In this document: piece after piece, positions 43,240-51,757 of the stretch | Layout of the letters: each line of letters starts with the position of its first letter | How positions within the stretch are numbered: the first letter of the stretch is position 1 | Source of the DNA: T3Sed10-241 sp036796255 | GTDB lineage: Bacteria > Bacteroidota > Bacteroidia > Flavobacteriales_D > Cryomorphaceae | Assembly (NCBI GenBank): GCA_036796255.1 | Contig: DAIRDH010000006.1 | Coordinates: forward strand, 1 to 64,000 | Reading direction: 5' to 3' | Length of the DNA stretch: 64,000 nucleotides | Made by a program: the position numbers and the translations under genes | Notes under the pieces: model-generated | Seen by the model: the letters and a program-made list of their open reading frames with translations, nothing else | Databases searched by the model: none | Told to the model about the DNA's origin: nothing

Positions 43240-44502
43240 ATGATTTTATTGCGTATTCCTTGCCTCTCTGTAATGACGGGGATGCTACTTTTCACATTTG
43301 CCGCCAAGGCACAGACTGAGGCTGAGCTCATCGAGCAGCACGAAAAGTCAATACTACATTACGAGATCAAGCTCGACTCCTTGCGGACAATTACCGACTC
43401 ATTGAAGTTGATTGATATCATGTACCGACTTGAAAACATGGGCTGGCCAGGTAGCGAAGGTGAACTTATACGGCATAGCGCACTAGCGCTTGCCTACGAT
43501 GAAGAGCACGAAATGGCGCGGTGGGTTGCGCACATCATACTCAGCGATGTAGCCACCGGACGCACCACACGTACCAATGATTTCAGGGTTGATGAAAAAG
43601 TTAGCACTGGCAGCGCTGAGGAAGCTGATTACTTTTTAACCACCAAGGACCAGGATGGCAAAACGCAATACGACGGATTCGGGTTTGACCGCGGGCACCT
43701 TGCCGCTTCAGCCGATTTTCGATGGAATCAGAAAGCACTGTCTGAGAGCTACTTTTATTCAAATATGACGCCGCAGCGCCCGGAATTTAACCGTGAGGCC
43801 TGGGCAACAGTTGAGGACTATGTGCGCAGCTACGCGATTGAAAATCATGTAGACATATATGTGGTCACGGGGCCTGTGCTGCATGCTGAGCTGCCAAAAG
43901 TAGAGCGAGGTATCAATGGTGTGTCCATTCCTGAATACCACTACAAAGTAGCTTTGGATATAGAAAACGAAAAGGCCATCGCTGTATTGATGCCCAATGG
44001 GCCCTGCGAAGGTCCAATGGAGGCCTATGTCAAAACAATCGATGAAATTGAAACACTGACAGGGTTGAATTTCTTTCCCCACCTGGATGAGGCCCTGGCT
44101 CACAAACTTGAAAGCAACATAGCTTACAAGGATTGGCTACCGGATAGCCAGCGCAACGATGCCACGATGCTAAAAAGCAGTGACCTGGGCAAAAACCAGT
44201 TCAATACATTACAAGCCTTTAACCATATAGACACGGGCAAGAAAGTTGAAATTTGTGGCACAGTTGTGAGTACCTTCAAATCTCAAAATGGCAATATTTT
44301 CGTAAATCTCGATAAGCGTTTTCCAAATACTGTATTCACATTTAACATTTGGTCGCGTGATGTATCCAATTTCAGCTACAATCCGGAAGTTGACCTCGAT
44401 TCAAAGCGTGTTTGTGTAAAAGGGGTGGTAAGCTCCAGGGATGGAATACCGCAGATGAATGTAGGCAACGAAAAGCAAATCACATTTATCGATATTCCAT
44501 AA
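43240..44502 (+). CDS. Exported DNA/RNA non-specific endonuclease (NUC1) with C-terminal OB-like domain
   Basis: The 420-residue protein has a signal peptide (about 1-24) and a helical spacer. A beta-beta-alpha-metal nuclease domain follows (about 90-285) with the active-site motif DRGH at residues 150-153 (DRGHLAASADF, catalytic His153) and SNMTPQRPEFNREAWATVE, which supplies the metal-binding Asn. The C-terminal part (about 325-420; KKVEICGTVVSTFKSQNGNIFVNLDKRFPNTVFTF... VCVKGVV) resembles an OB-fold nucleic-acid-binding domain, a less common addition. Likely role is extracellular or periplasmic nucleic-acid degradation for phosphate or nucleoside scavenging. Confidence 0.9.
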   Translation: MILLRIPCLSVMTGMLLFTFAAKAQTEAELIEQHEKSILHYEIKLDSLRTITDSLKLIDIMYRLENMGWPGSEGELIRHSALALAYDEEHEMARWVAHIILSDVATGRTTRTNDFRVDEKVSTGSAEEADYFLTTKDQDGKTQYDGFGFDRGHLAASADFRWNQKALSESYFYSNMTPQRPEFNREAWATVEDYVRSYAIENHVDIYVVTGPVLHAELPKVERGINGVSIPEYHYKVALDIENEKAIAVLMPNGPCEGPMEAYVKTIDEIETLTGLNFFPHLDEALAHKLESNIAYKDWLPDSQRNDATMLKSSDLGKNQFNTLQAFNHIDTGKKVEICGTVVSTFKSQNGNIFVNLDKRFPNTVFTFNIWSRDVSNFSYNPEVDLDSKRVCVKGVVSSRDGIPQMNVGNEKQITFIDIP

Positions 44503-44643
44503 GCTTCTCCTTTACATCAAGTAGGAACGGTTTATTTTCTCCCTCATATTTTCCAGAACCTTTAGGCCGCCATAAGCGGGACAAACTTATCGGCAGAGGT
44601 TAAGTTTTATCAGATTTAGTATGGTGAAGCGGCCCAAATTGCT

Positions 44644-44651
44644 TACATTTG
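44644..44651 (+). promoter_or_regulatory. Bacteroidota -7 promoter box
   Basis: TACATTTG lies 32 bp before the ATG at 44684 and inside the longer open frame that begins at 44621. It therefore favours the 44684 start. Confidence 0.5.
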
Positions 44652-44683
44652 GTTCTACCTACTTACTTAACACACCTATCACC

Positions 44684-44974
44684 ATGACTACGCCCCTGAA
44701 AATGGATGATAAGTCCAGTTCGGCTTACGCCAAAGTCAACAAATGTCGTCCTGCCCCGTGGCTTGACGACAAGCATGAAGAAAAACCCTATCTAAGCTAT
44801 CTCGTTCAGCGCAATTGGTTTGAAGTAAGGGAAAAACTTCGTGCCGCCTACCCTCAACTTACTGCTGAAGATGTGCAGTACGAGCCAGGGCAAAAGAATG
44901 TAATGATGCGCGCCATTGAGCAAAAGCTGGAAATCTCTCCTGCAAAGCTACAGCAGATTATCGCATCGCTTTAG
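44684..44974 (+). CDS. CsbD-like small stress-response protein
   Basis: The 96-residue product from ATG 44684 carries a C-terminal region (RNWFEVREKLRAAYPQL... TAEDVQYEPGQKNVMMRAIEQKLEISPAKLQQII). It follows the CsbD pattern: W, basic helix, LTxxD, G, acidic helix and a KLxxx ending. CsbD proteins are small helical proteins induced by general stress; biochemical role is unknown. An in-frame ATG at 44621 lies upstream of the promoter box and is rejected. The gene ends at a strong bidirectional terminator. Confidence 0.55.
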   Translation: MTTPLKMDDKSSSAYAKVNKCRPAPWLDDKHEEKPYLSYLVQRNWFEVREKLRAAYPQLTAEDVQYEPGQKNVMMRAIEQKLEISPAKLQQIIASL

Positions 44975-44979
44975 TGAAC

Positions 44980-45008
44980 AAAAAAGGCCGCGAAATGCGG
45001 CCTTTTTT
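44980..45008. terminator. Bidirectional rho-independent terminator
   Basis: AAAAAAGGCCGC and GCGGCCTTTTTT pair exactly around GAAAT. It serves the CsbD-like gene on plus and the small helical protein gene on minus. Confidence 0.92.
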
Positions 45009-45044
45009 AATTTTTTGTTTTTTGAAAAAAGTACAGGAAAAGAT

Positions 45045-45386
45045 TTATTTCTTCATTTTGCCTTCCGCTTTGATCGCTTCGTATTTCGCCAGCTGATCCT
45101 CTGTTAAGATGGTTTTCATGCTGCTTTCCAAACGCGTTTGATACGCTTTCACCATTTGCTCCTTTTCTTCAGCTGAAGCTTCCATCTTGTCAAGTCTGGT
45201 TTGATTCATTTCAATTTCCATGTATTGACGGTACACCAGAGTTTCCTGCTCCTCATTCAAATCGAGGGCTTTTACGAGTTTCTCCGTTTTAGCCTTGGCG
45301 GCTTTTTCAATCTTGGCATCCTGTTGCGCATTTACGGCACCCAGCATTACAAACATGGCAAAGGCGAGGGTCATTAAGGTTTTCAT
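45045..45386 (-). CDS. Small exported helical (Spy/LTxxQ-like) protein
   Basis: The 113-residue product from ATG 45386 has a signal peptide (MKTLMTLAFAMFVMLGAVNAQ) and a charged helical mature part rich in Lys and Glu ending LTEDQLAKYEAIKAEGKMKK, as in periplasmic Spy-like chaperone-family proteins. The in-frame start at 45566 adds 60 residues with no signal peptide and is rejected. Assignment to Spy/LTxxQ is by motif and is moderate. Confidence 0.65.
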   Translation of the reverse strand: MKTLMTLAFAMFVMLGAVNAQQDAKIEKAAKAKTEKLVKALDLNEEQETLVYRQYMEIEMNQTRLDKMEASAEEKEQMVKAYQTRLESSMKTILTEDQLAKYEAIKAEGKMKK

Positions 45387-45730
45387 GTATTTCAATTTAA
45401 GTTTATTCAAATGTAAAAAAAAACATGACATGTGTGCAATCGACGTGCCATGTTCCAACTTCATAACAGCAAGGCCGCACTTCAGGCAGTGCGATGGCAT
45501 CTTTTTTGGCATTGACATGAAAGCATATTCTCTTTCAGGCATTTTTTTTAACGCTTGGCCGTTCACAAGTTCCCTCGTAAATCAAGCCTTACATTTGACT
45601 GGGCAAAAGGACTTATAAATATGTTTTTTAGCATGTTATAAGATATATGTCACTCAAAATACCATGAAAAGGGGATTGTGAGGAGCCAGCGCCTTACTTA
45701 CTTTCACCGTAAAGAACAATACTCCCCACC
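45387..45730. other. Intergenic region without a gene
   Basis: 344 bp between divergent genes. A TACATTTG box at 45590-45597 (plus) is a candidate promoter for the hemerythrin-like gene with a leader of about 125 nt. Three very short ATG frames in that leader have no meaningful composition. Confidence 0.45.
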
Positions 45731-46414
45731 ATGCGACCAGAAGCCGAACTTAAAATTCTCATCGAAAATCATCCTGAAATATCATGGCTACACCAAAGGT
45801 TTGATATTGACAGCCCGGCAGAAGCTACAGTTGCAGTGAACCGGACAAAACTGATGATTGATATCTCGTACAGCATCATGGGGCTCGACAGGGCCAGCGC
45901 TGAAAGTTTCAGGCCTTACAGCCTTGAGGCAATAGTGGATTATCTTAGTCATTCACATCAGTACTACCTGAACCGCGCAATTCCAGGCATTGCTTCCAAT
46001 TTAGAGCGCCTCATCCATAACAGCACCGAGCACAGCAATGTACTGAGCGCTGTGGCCGGGTTGTTTCGCAAATTTTGCGATAACCTCGAAGCCCACATTT
46101 TGTGGGAAGAGCTGGGATTGTTGCGCTATGCCAAGGCTTTAAGTAATTGCGCCAGGACTGGCCGCAGTGGTCACTCCCTGGAAGAGTTTAGGCTTTCAAC
46201 ATTTATTGACCAACATCCTGATCACCGCAATGAACTTTCCCAGCTCGTTGTATTGCTTGGTAAACTTGATAAAATTTATGGGGGCGACATGGCCTTCAGA
46301 ATGGTGAAAAAGCAAATTTCCAACCTTGAGGCTGACCTTTATCTCCACGGATTGATTGAAGACGAGGTGCTGCTGGAAAAAGTAAGCGAATTAAAGGATA
46401 AATTGGACATATAA
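45731..46414 (+). CDS. Hemerythrin-like (RIC/YtfE-type) di-iron protein
   Basis: The 227-residue all-helical cytosolic protein has ordered His and Glu residues typical of hemerythrin-like domains: YLSHSHQYYLNRAIPGI, LIHNSTEHSNVL, LEAHILWEELGLL, FIDQHPDHRNELSQL and LYLHGLIEDEVL. Proteins of the RIC (repair of iron centres) family share this pattern and repair iron-sulfur clusters after nitrosative or oxidative stress. The N-terminal DUF542-type Cys-containing region is missing, so the exact subfamily is uncertain. Confidence 0.7.
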   Translation: MRPEAELKILIENHPEISWLHQRFDIDSPAEATVAVNRTKLMIDISYSIMGLDRASAESFRPYSLEAIVDYLSHSHQYYLNRAIPGIASNLERLIHNSTEHSNVLSAVAGLFRKFCDNLEAHILWEELGLLRYAKALSNCARTGRSGHSLEEFRLSTFIDQHPDHRNELSQLVVLLGKLDKIYGGDMAFRMVKKQISNLEADLYLHGLIEDEVLLEKVSELKDKLDI

Positions 46415-46439
46415 ATCTTCAAAGCCTGGGCGAAGGGAT

Positions 46440-46447
46440 TACATTTG
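46440..46447 (+). promoter_or_regulatory. Bacteroidota -7 promoter box of the MFS gene
   Basis: TACATTTG lies 12 bp before ATG 46460. A near-leaderless transcript is implied. Confidence 0.5.
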
Positions 46448-46459
46448 TCTCCGTTTCCC

Positions 46460-47704
46460 ATGCGCCTTTACAAACTCTACATTAACGCCTACCGAGGTAT
46501 TTCAGCTCCCGTGTGGATGCTGTCGCTTGTGTTGCTCATTAACAGAAGTGGCTCGATGGTCTTGCCATTTTTGAGCCTTTACCTGAGGGAAGTCAGAAAT
46601 TTTGACCTCAAGCAGGTGGGAATAATACTCGCTATGTATGGAGCCGGTTCACTCTGTGGCTCCTTGCTGGGTGGCTTCCTCACGGATAAAATCGGCACTT
46701 TCAAAGTCCAACTCTTCTCGCTCGTGGTTGGTGGTGCCGGGTTCTTTGTCCTTTTCGAGCTCCAAAGTTTTGAGTCGCTATGTGCTGGTTTTTTCATACT
46801 CACCGTGATTACCGATATGCTGAGACCTGCAAATGCCAGCGCAATAGCACAATATGCCATTCCTGCAAATATCACCCGGGCTTACAGCCTCAACCGTATG
46901 GCTGTAAACCTGGGTTATGCCATTGGTCCCGCTGCAGGGGGATTTCTTGCGCTAAAAGGCTACAAGTGGCTTTTTTATGTGGATGGTATTACATGCATAT
47001 CTGCTGGCTTGCTCTTTGCCTGGTACTTTCTAAGAAAGGTGCCCAGGAATACACCTAAAGAGGCAGATGTTGCCCATGTCAATGACAGGCAAAGTCCGTA
47101 TAAGGACCTTTCCTTTCTCTTTTTTGGGTTGCTCACTGCCGGCTTCGCTGTGGTTTTTTTCCAGCTGTTCACCACATTGCCCCTTTATTACAGAGAGGTA
47201 TATGCCCTTTCGGAAAATAAAATTGGATGGCTGCTCGCCCTTAACGGCTTGATTGTGTTTGGAATTGAAATGCCACTTGTGTACGCACTTGGCAACCGGT
47301 ATAGCGTGCGGCGCATTGTGTCCGTAGGTGCATTGATGACCGGTGTGGCCTATGCAGTGCTCAACCTTTCGGGCACCTATGCCATTCTTGTGGTGTCTAT
47401 GGCCATACTAAGCGTAGCTGAAATTCTCGTCATGCCCTACCTCACCACCTATACGGTAAGTAAAGCCGGAACCAAAAACCGCGGGAAATACCTTGGTTTT
47501 TACTCAATGACCTATTCCCTGGCGTTCATCATTGCACCTTTATTGGGAACTTATATCACATATACTTTTGGCTTTACCGCCCTTTGGTACAGCATGGGCG
47601 CACTGGGCGTGGCAATCACGACCGGTTATCTCTTCAACATGCGTGAAATCAAAGTAAAGCCTGAGATCGCCAAGGCCATCGACGCCCAGGAAACAGCGAA
47701 CTAG
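46460..47704 (+). CDS. MFS transporter, 12 transmembrane helices
   Basis: The 414-residue inner-membrane protein has about 12 hydrophobic helices. The MFS cytoplasmic loop 2-3 motif is present as GGFLTDKIGTFKVQ, and a related GNRYSVRRI loop follows helix 8. The TTG start at 46445 overlaps the promoter box, so ATG 46460 is preferred. Substrate unknown. The stop overlaps the universal-stress gene stop by 4 nt (convergent). Confidence 0.88.
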   Translation: MRLYKLYINAYRGISAPVWMLSLVLLINRSGSMVLPFLSLYLREVRNFDLKQVGIILAMYGAGSLCGSLLGGFLTDKIGTFKVQLFSLVVGGAGFFVLFELQSFESLCAGFFILTVITDMLRPANASAIAQYAIPANITRAYSLNRMAVNLGYAIGPAAGGFLALKGYKWLFYVDGITCISAGLLFAWYFLRKVPRNTPKEADVAHVNDRQSPYKDLSFLFFGLLTAGFAVVFFQLFTTLPLYYREVYALSENKIGWLLALNGLIVFGIEMPLVYALGNRYSVRRIVSVGALMTGVAYAVLNLSGTYAILVVSMAILSVAEILVMPYLTTYTVSKAGTKNRGKYLGFYSMTYSLAFIIAPLLGTYITYTFGFTALWYSMGALGVAITTGYLFNMREIKVKPEIAKAIDAQETAN

Positions 47705-48132
47705 AGAGGATAGCAAAGTACAGGCACCTTGCTCCTTTTTAAGATCTCTAAAGCAGTATTTCCGCCAAGGGTATTGCTCACAAAACTATGACGGTTTATA
47801 CCAGTGATAATCAATTCAGCCTTGATACTTTCGGCTTGAGCGAGCAATGATTTCACTATTTCCCCTTTGATGAGCAAGGCGACAGCTTCCACGCCCTGCT
47901 CTTTCACCCGCGTGGCCAATTCATTCAAAAAACGATGCTCTCCGCGAAGTTCCTCTGCGATACTTAGCCTTACAAATTCAGGACTGTCTTCAAGACCGCT
48001 AAGCGAGGAGGGATATGGAGCCACATGGACGATGTATAATTTGGCCTGGTACCGCGAGGACATTTCCAGAGCATAATTCAGTAAACGCTCATCAAAGCGT
48101 TCCAAATCCAAAGCAAGAAATATATTTTTCAT
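47701..48132 (-). CDS. Universal stress protein (UspA family)
   Basis: The 143-residue product from ATG 48132 has the Usp fold: MKNIFLALDLERFDERLLNYA at the N-terminus and the ATP-binding-like end ELIITGINRHSFVSNTLGGNTALEILKRSKVPVLCYP. The G-x2-G-x9-G(S/T) ATP loop is only partly kept (INRHSFVSNTLGGNTA). An upstream TTG start (48144) is possible. It directly follows the patatin gene on the same strand, so the two are probably co-transcribed. Confidence 0.85.
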   Translation of the reverse strand: MKNIFLALDLERFDERLLNYALEMSSRYQAKLYIVHVAPYPSSLSGLEDSPEFVRLSIAEELRGEHRFLNELATRVKEQGVEAVALLIKGEIVKSLLAQAESIKAELIITGINRHSFVSNTLGGNTALEILKRSKVPVLCYPL

Positions 48133-48140
48133 TTTATGGT

Positions 48141-48962
48141 TCAATCTCTTTTTTTAGCTGAAGCCACGAATGGCTCTTTTGTCATTTCTCCTTCCTCCAG
48201 CTCCATGGTATGTATCCAATCGCAACCTGCCCTGTAGCCTATGCCAAACAAAAGCTCCGCGTTTGAGAAGTCCAGAATATCAAACTCCCTGCCCAGTTCA
48301 GGCCTGATTACAGCATCGGCCGCTTCCCTTCCTTCGCGGCTATTGTTGTCAATGGCAGTGTGAAATATCTCAAGTGCAATATCTTTTACATTGTCCAATT
48401 TGCCTGCCGGTGGAATGTTATTTACATCCACTGCCAGGATTTTATCACAATGCCCTACCAATGCGGCGCTGGGAATATTATTGGTCACCCCGCCATCAAC
48501 ATATTTTACCCCATTTATTTCGACCGGAGGAAAAAGAATGGGTATTGAAGCCGAAGCCGTAATGGCCGAATGCAGGTCACCTGAATGAAACACTTCACTC
48601 CTCCTTGTGCTAAGGTTGGTAACACAGGCATAAAAAGGAATTTGAAGATCTTCAAAATTATGGCTCAGCTTTTCATCAAGCAACAGATGGAGGTACTTCA
48701 TTTCCAGAAATGAAGAAAAGCTTGCTCTGAGCCTGAACATCTTAATCCAGCTCTGATTTCTAAAGTGCGCGAGCAAGTCGTCGGGCGACATACCTGATGC
48801 GTAAAAGCCTCCCACTATTGCTCCGATACTCGTGCCAGCTATGCATACGGGCTTGATTCCCGCTTCCTCCAGCGCCTTGAGAACGCCCACGTGTATGATC
48901 CCTCTGGCTCCGCCTCCACCCAAGGCGAGGCCCCATGAGGTACCGCTGCTAAAATTATTCAT
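48141..48962 (-). CDS. Patatin-like phospholipase
   Basis: The 273-residue cytosolic or membrane-associated lipase has the oxyanion-hole motif GGGGARG (15-21), nucleophile Ser45 in GTSIG, and the catalytic Asp156 in YVDGGVTNNIP. It resembles the RssA/YlbK single-domain family. Substrate is a membrane lipid acyl ester. The gene ends 8 bp before the USP start. Confidence 0.93.
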   Translation of the reverse strand: MNNFSSGTSWGLALGGGGARGIIHVGVLKALEEAGIKPVCIAGTSIGAIVGGFYASGMSPDDLLAHFRNQSWIKMFRLRASFSSFLEMKYLHLLLDEKLSHNFEDLQIPFYACVTNLSTRRSEVFHSGDLHSAITASASIPILFPPVEINGVKYVDGGVTNNIPSAALVGHCDKILAVDVNNIPPAGKLDNVKDIALEIFHTAIDNNSREGREAADAVIRPELGREFDILDFSNAELLFGIGYRAGCDWIHTMELEEGEMTKEPFVASAKKRD

Positions 48963-49028
48963 GAGGTAAAATTACAGTGACTGTCGAAGAATGAACAGGT
49001 TTTCACTTAATTTGGCACGGAATTTATT

Positions 49029-49589
49029 ATGAATACTGAAAACAAACTTATGAAAGCCAAGCTAACTTTTCCAATTTTCGTTCTTCTGCTCATCATGAGC
49101 GCCTGCGGTTCAAAATCACCCATGGGCGATCGCGTAAAGGAACCATTTAGCGGTTCGCAATATGAATCTAACAATAGATTCTTCAGAGCTACAGGTAAAG
49201 GTGTGAGCTCTAAAGACAATATTGCACGCAGTAAGGCCGATCTTGAAGCCAAGACGCAACTGGCAGGCCAGGTAGAAACAACCATTAAAAATGTAACAGA
49301 CCAGTATTTGGGACAAACTGAAAATGTGGATTCACGCGATGTAGCCGATAAGTTTCAAAGCCTTTCACGACAAGTCATGAACACCAATATGGCCGACTTG
49401 CGCAAAATCGGCGAAGAGAAATACTTCAATGGCACCGATTATACCGTGTATATCGCATACGAAATCAAGAAGAACGCGATGTTTCGCTTTATGAAGAAGC
49501 AGGCCAAGACCGATGCCAAAATTGACGCCAATACCTTAAAGGCCATCGAAGACATTCTGGATGCGCAAATAGCTGCCAGCGAGGAATAG
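49029..49589 (+). CDS. LPP20-like lipoprotein
   Basis: The 186-residue product has a lipobox (LIMSACGS, Cys26). An LPP20-like domain follows (FFRATGKGVSSKDNIARSKADLEAKTQLAGQVETTI) with the conserved GxGxS...A...A pattern, then a helical linker. The end is basic and helical. LPP20-family lipoproteins are outer-membrane associated; biochemical role unknown. Confidence 0.7.
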   Translation: MNTENKLMKAKLTFPIFVLLLIMSACGSKSPMGDRVKEPFSGSQYESNNRFFRATGKGVSSKDNIARSKADLEAKTQLAGQVETTIKNVTDQYLGQTENVDSRDVADKFQSLSRQVMNTNMADLRKIGEEKYFNGTDYTVYIAYEIKKNAMFRFMKKQAKTDAKIDANTLKAIEDILDAQIAASEE

Positions 49590-49612
49590 GCGAAGGTGCC
49601 TTCCGTAAATGA

Positions 49613-51640
49613 TCATACGGCCAAAGCTGTGCGTTCCTTAAGCGTGTGCCACTCTTCCATAAAATTACTGATGTCCACGCGACGACCGAATAAGATGACT
49701 TCATCGCCATTGTGCATCAGGGTATCACCATCGAGATTGGAGAAGTAGTTGCCGTTGCGAACAATGCCGATCACGCGCACGCGGTTGTCGCCAAGGAGTG
49801 GAGCTTCGCAAAGGTGCTTCTCCGAAAAAGGACAAGTTCTGCCCAGCGTAAGCGATGCGGTGTGAACCTCTGAAAATGGAATGGCATCCTGCTTGTAAAC
49901 GTGGTAATTCGAGTGAAGGCCCTCGTAAGCCTCGTCGCGAAGGGACTTTATGTAGCGGTCAATATCCTCATTGCTTACGAGAAACTGGTTAAGCGTACGT
50001 GCAAACACCTCAATAGAGCTCTCAAATTTCTCGCTCACCACCTCGCTGGCACCTGCATGGAGCAACTCTTCGCTCTGGGCTATGCTCGAGCAACGCGCGA
50101 TGATGTGTACAGTTTTGCAAATGAGCCGCATGTTGCTCACGATGCCCAGTGCTGATTCATGGTCGGAAATTGCAACCACCGCCACGCGGGCTTTGTACAC
50201 ATGCACCTGCTCGAGGATGTGGTCATTGCCCCCATCGCCGAAAATGATAGGCTCACCAGCTGCGCGGGCTTTTTGAACAGCATCGGCATTCATGTCAATG
50301 ATTACGTATGGAACTTCGGCCTTGCGCGCCGTGCGTGCAGTGTTCTTGCCGTTGACTCCGTAGCCAATCACGATGAGGTGATTCTTCAAACGATCGAAGT
50401 AATCCGCCTCGTATTCAGGTTGCTCCGAGAGCTTATTTACTTCCAATTTGCCGAAAGGCGAAGCCATAAGCTTGCTTGCTATCTTGTCGGCAAAGCCAAT
50501 GGTGAATGGCGTGGCGGCCATGGTAATGATGGATACGGCGAGGAAGTATTGGTACATTTCGCCATCGAGCAAGCCATTGGTCATACCTACAGTTGCCAGA
50601 ATGAATGCAAATTCACCTACCTGAAAGAGGGTGAATCCCACTACAAAACCAGTTTCCAGTGGATATCTCAGTGCCTTTGTACTCACTACCAGTACAATAA
50701 ACTTCAATAAGAAAATCCCCACTGCCATACCGAGTATGGGCAGCAGGTGCTCGACGAGGAAACTCAGATCGAAAAGCATCCCGATGGAAACAAAAAAGAA
50801 ACTGGTGAAAATTTCCCGAAAGGGAATGATAAGCCCTGTGGCCTGATGGCTGTACTCGGACTCGCTGATGCACAAGCCTGCCATAAACGCGCCGAGTGCC
50901 AGGGACAGCCCCATCATCGATGTGACGTATGCTACGGCAAAACAGATTACAATGACAGTAATGAGGAAGAGCTCACGGCTTCGGGTGCGGGCTATTTCAT
51001 GCAGTAAGCGCGGCACAAAATACCGCGCAAGGAAGTATACCATCAGGATCACAAGGGCAAACTTTACCACCAGTATCACAAGATCGAGCAAAACGTTGTC
51101 TCCATTTCCGGCGAGGATGGGTGTGAGGAGCATCATGGGCACAACGATGATATCCTGAAAGATAAGTATGCCCAGCGCAATGCGGCCATGGGGCGTTTTC
51201 ATCTGCCCTTTTTCCTGTATCATTTTGAGCACGATGGCGGTGCTGCTCAAGGCAAAGAGGAATCCCATAAACACGGCCGCATTGGCATCAATACCAAGCA
51301 ACATGCCGATACCCGTGGTGGCTATGATGGTAAGCCCCACCTGAAGTGTACCCCCCAGCAGTACGATTTTTTTGATGTTCATCAGGCTCTTGATGCTGAA
51401 CTCCAGACCGATGATGAACAATAGCAGAATCACACCGATCTCACTGAGTATGGCTATCTCATCACCTGCCCGTGCCAAGCCTATAGCGTGCGGGCCAAAA
51501 ATCATTCCTGTAGCAAGAAATCCCAGAATAGCGGGTAGGTTGATGCGCTGAAAAAGATAGATTACCAGGATGGAAAGCCCCAGAATCACAACAATCTGAT
51601 TGAGAAAAGGAATCTGGACTTCGCTGGCCAATAAAATCAT
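49613..51640 (-). CDS. Kef-type (CPA2) monovalent cation:proton antiporter with TrkA domains
   Basis: The 675-residue protein has about 12-13 membrane helices (residues 10-385; LPAILGFLATGMIFGPHAIGL). A TrkA-N Rossmann domain follows (about 415-535; HLIVIGYGVNGKNTARTARKAEVPYVIIDMN), then a TrkA-C domain (about 590-665, with VRVIGIVRNGNYFSNLDGDTLMHNGDEVILFGRR). This is the KefB/KefC-like architecture: glutathione- or NAD(H)-gated potassium/proton exchange at the inner membrane. It has its own promoter box (51669-51676). Confidence 0.93.
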   Translation of the reverse strand: MILLASEVQIPFLNQIVVILGLSILVIYLFQRINLPAILGFLATGMIFGPHAIGLARAGDEIAILSEIGVILLLFIIGLEFSIKSLMNIKKIVLLGGTLQVGLTIIATTGIGMLLGIDANAAVFMGFLFALSSTAIVLKMIQEKGQMKTPHGRIALGILIFQDIIVVPMMLLTPILAGNGDNVLLDLVILVVKFALVILMVYFLARYFVPRLLHEIARTRSRELFLITVIVICFAVAYVTSMMGLSLALGAFMAGLCISESEYSHQATGLIIPFREIFTSFFFVSIGMLFDLSFLVEHLLPILGMAVGIFLLKFIVLVVSTKALRYPLETGFVVGFTLFQVGEFAFILATVGMTNGLLDGEMYQYFLAVSIITMAATPFTIGFADKIASKLMASPFGKLEVNKLSEQPEYEADYFDRLKNHLIVIGYGVNGKNTARTARKAEVPYVIIDMNADAVQKARAAGEPIIFGDGGNDHILEQVHVYKARVAVVAISDHESALGIVSNMRLICKTVHIIARCSSIAQSEELLHAGASEVVSEKFESSIEVFARTLNQFLVSNEDIDRYIKSLRDEAYEGLHSNYHVYKQDAIPFSEVHTASLTLGRTCPFSEKHLCEAPLLGDNRVRVIGIVRNGNYFSNLDGDTLMHNGDEVILFGRRVDISNFMEEWHTLKERTALAV
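50447..50459 (+). repeat. Copy of recurrent 13-mer TTTGCCGAAAGGC (inside Kef gene)
   Basis: Exact plus-strand copy, antisense to the gene. The coding strand reads S-P-F-G-K-L. Confidence 0.7.
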
Positions 51641-51668
51641 AGGGGATGGTCGTATTTTGGAACTCTTG

Positions 51669-51676
51669 CAAAAATA
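51669..51676 (-). promoter_or_regulatory. Bacteroidota -7 promoter box of the antiporter gene
   Basis: Minus-strand TATTTTTG matches TAnnTTTG, 28 bp upstream of the ATG. Confidence 0.4.
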
Positions 51677-51757
51677 GCAGAATTCAGCTAGCAGGGTCTG
51701 TCTACTTCTAGAATAAATGGTTCAAATACAAACCTTGTAGTGAATGCTGAGCCGAAG

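Noticed and set aside
44621..44683. Upstream start for the CsbD-like gene
   Set aside because: The -7 promoter box TACATTTG lies inside this segment, so it would not be transcribed; start moved to 44684.
45387..45566. N-terminal extension of the small helical exported protein
   Set aside because: Would bury the signal peptide starting at 45386.
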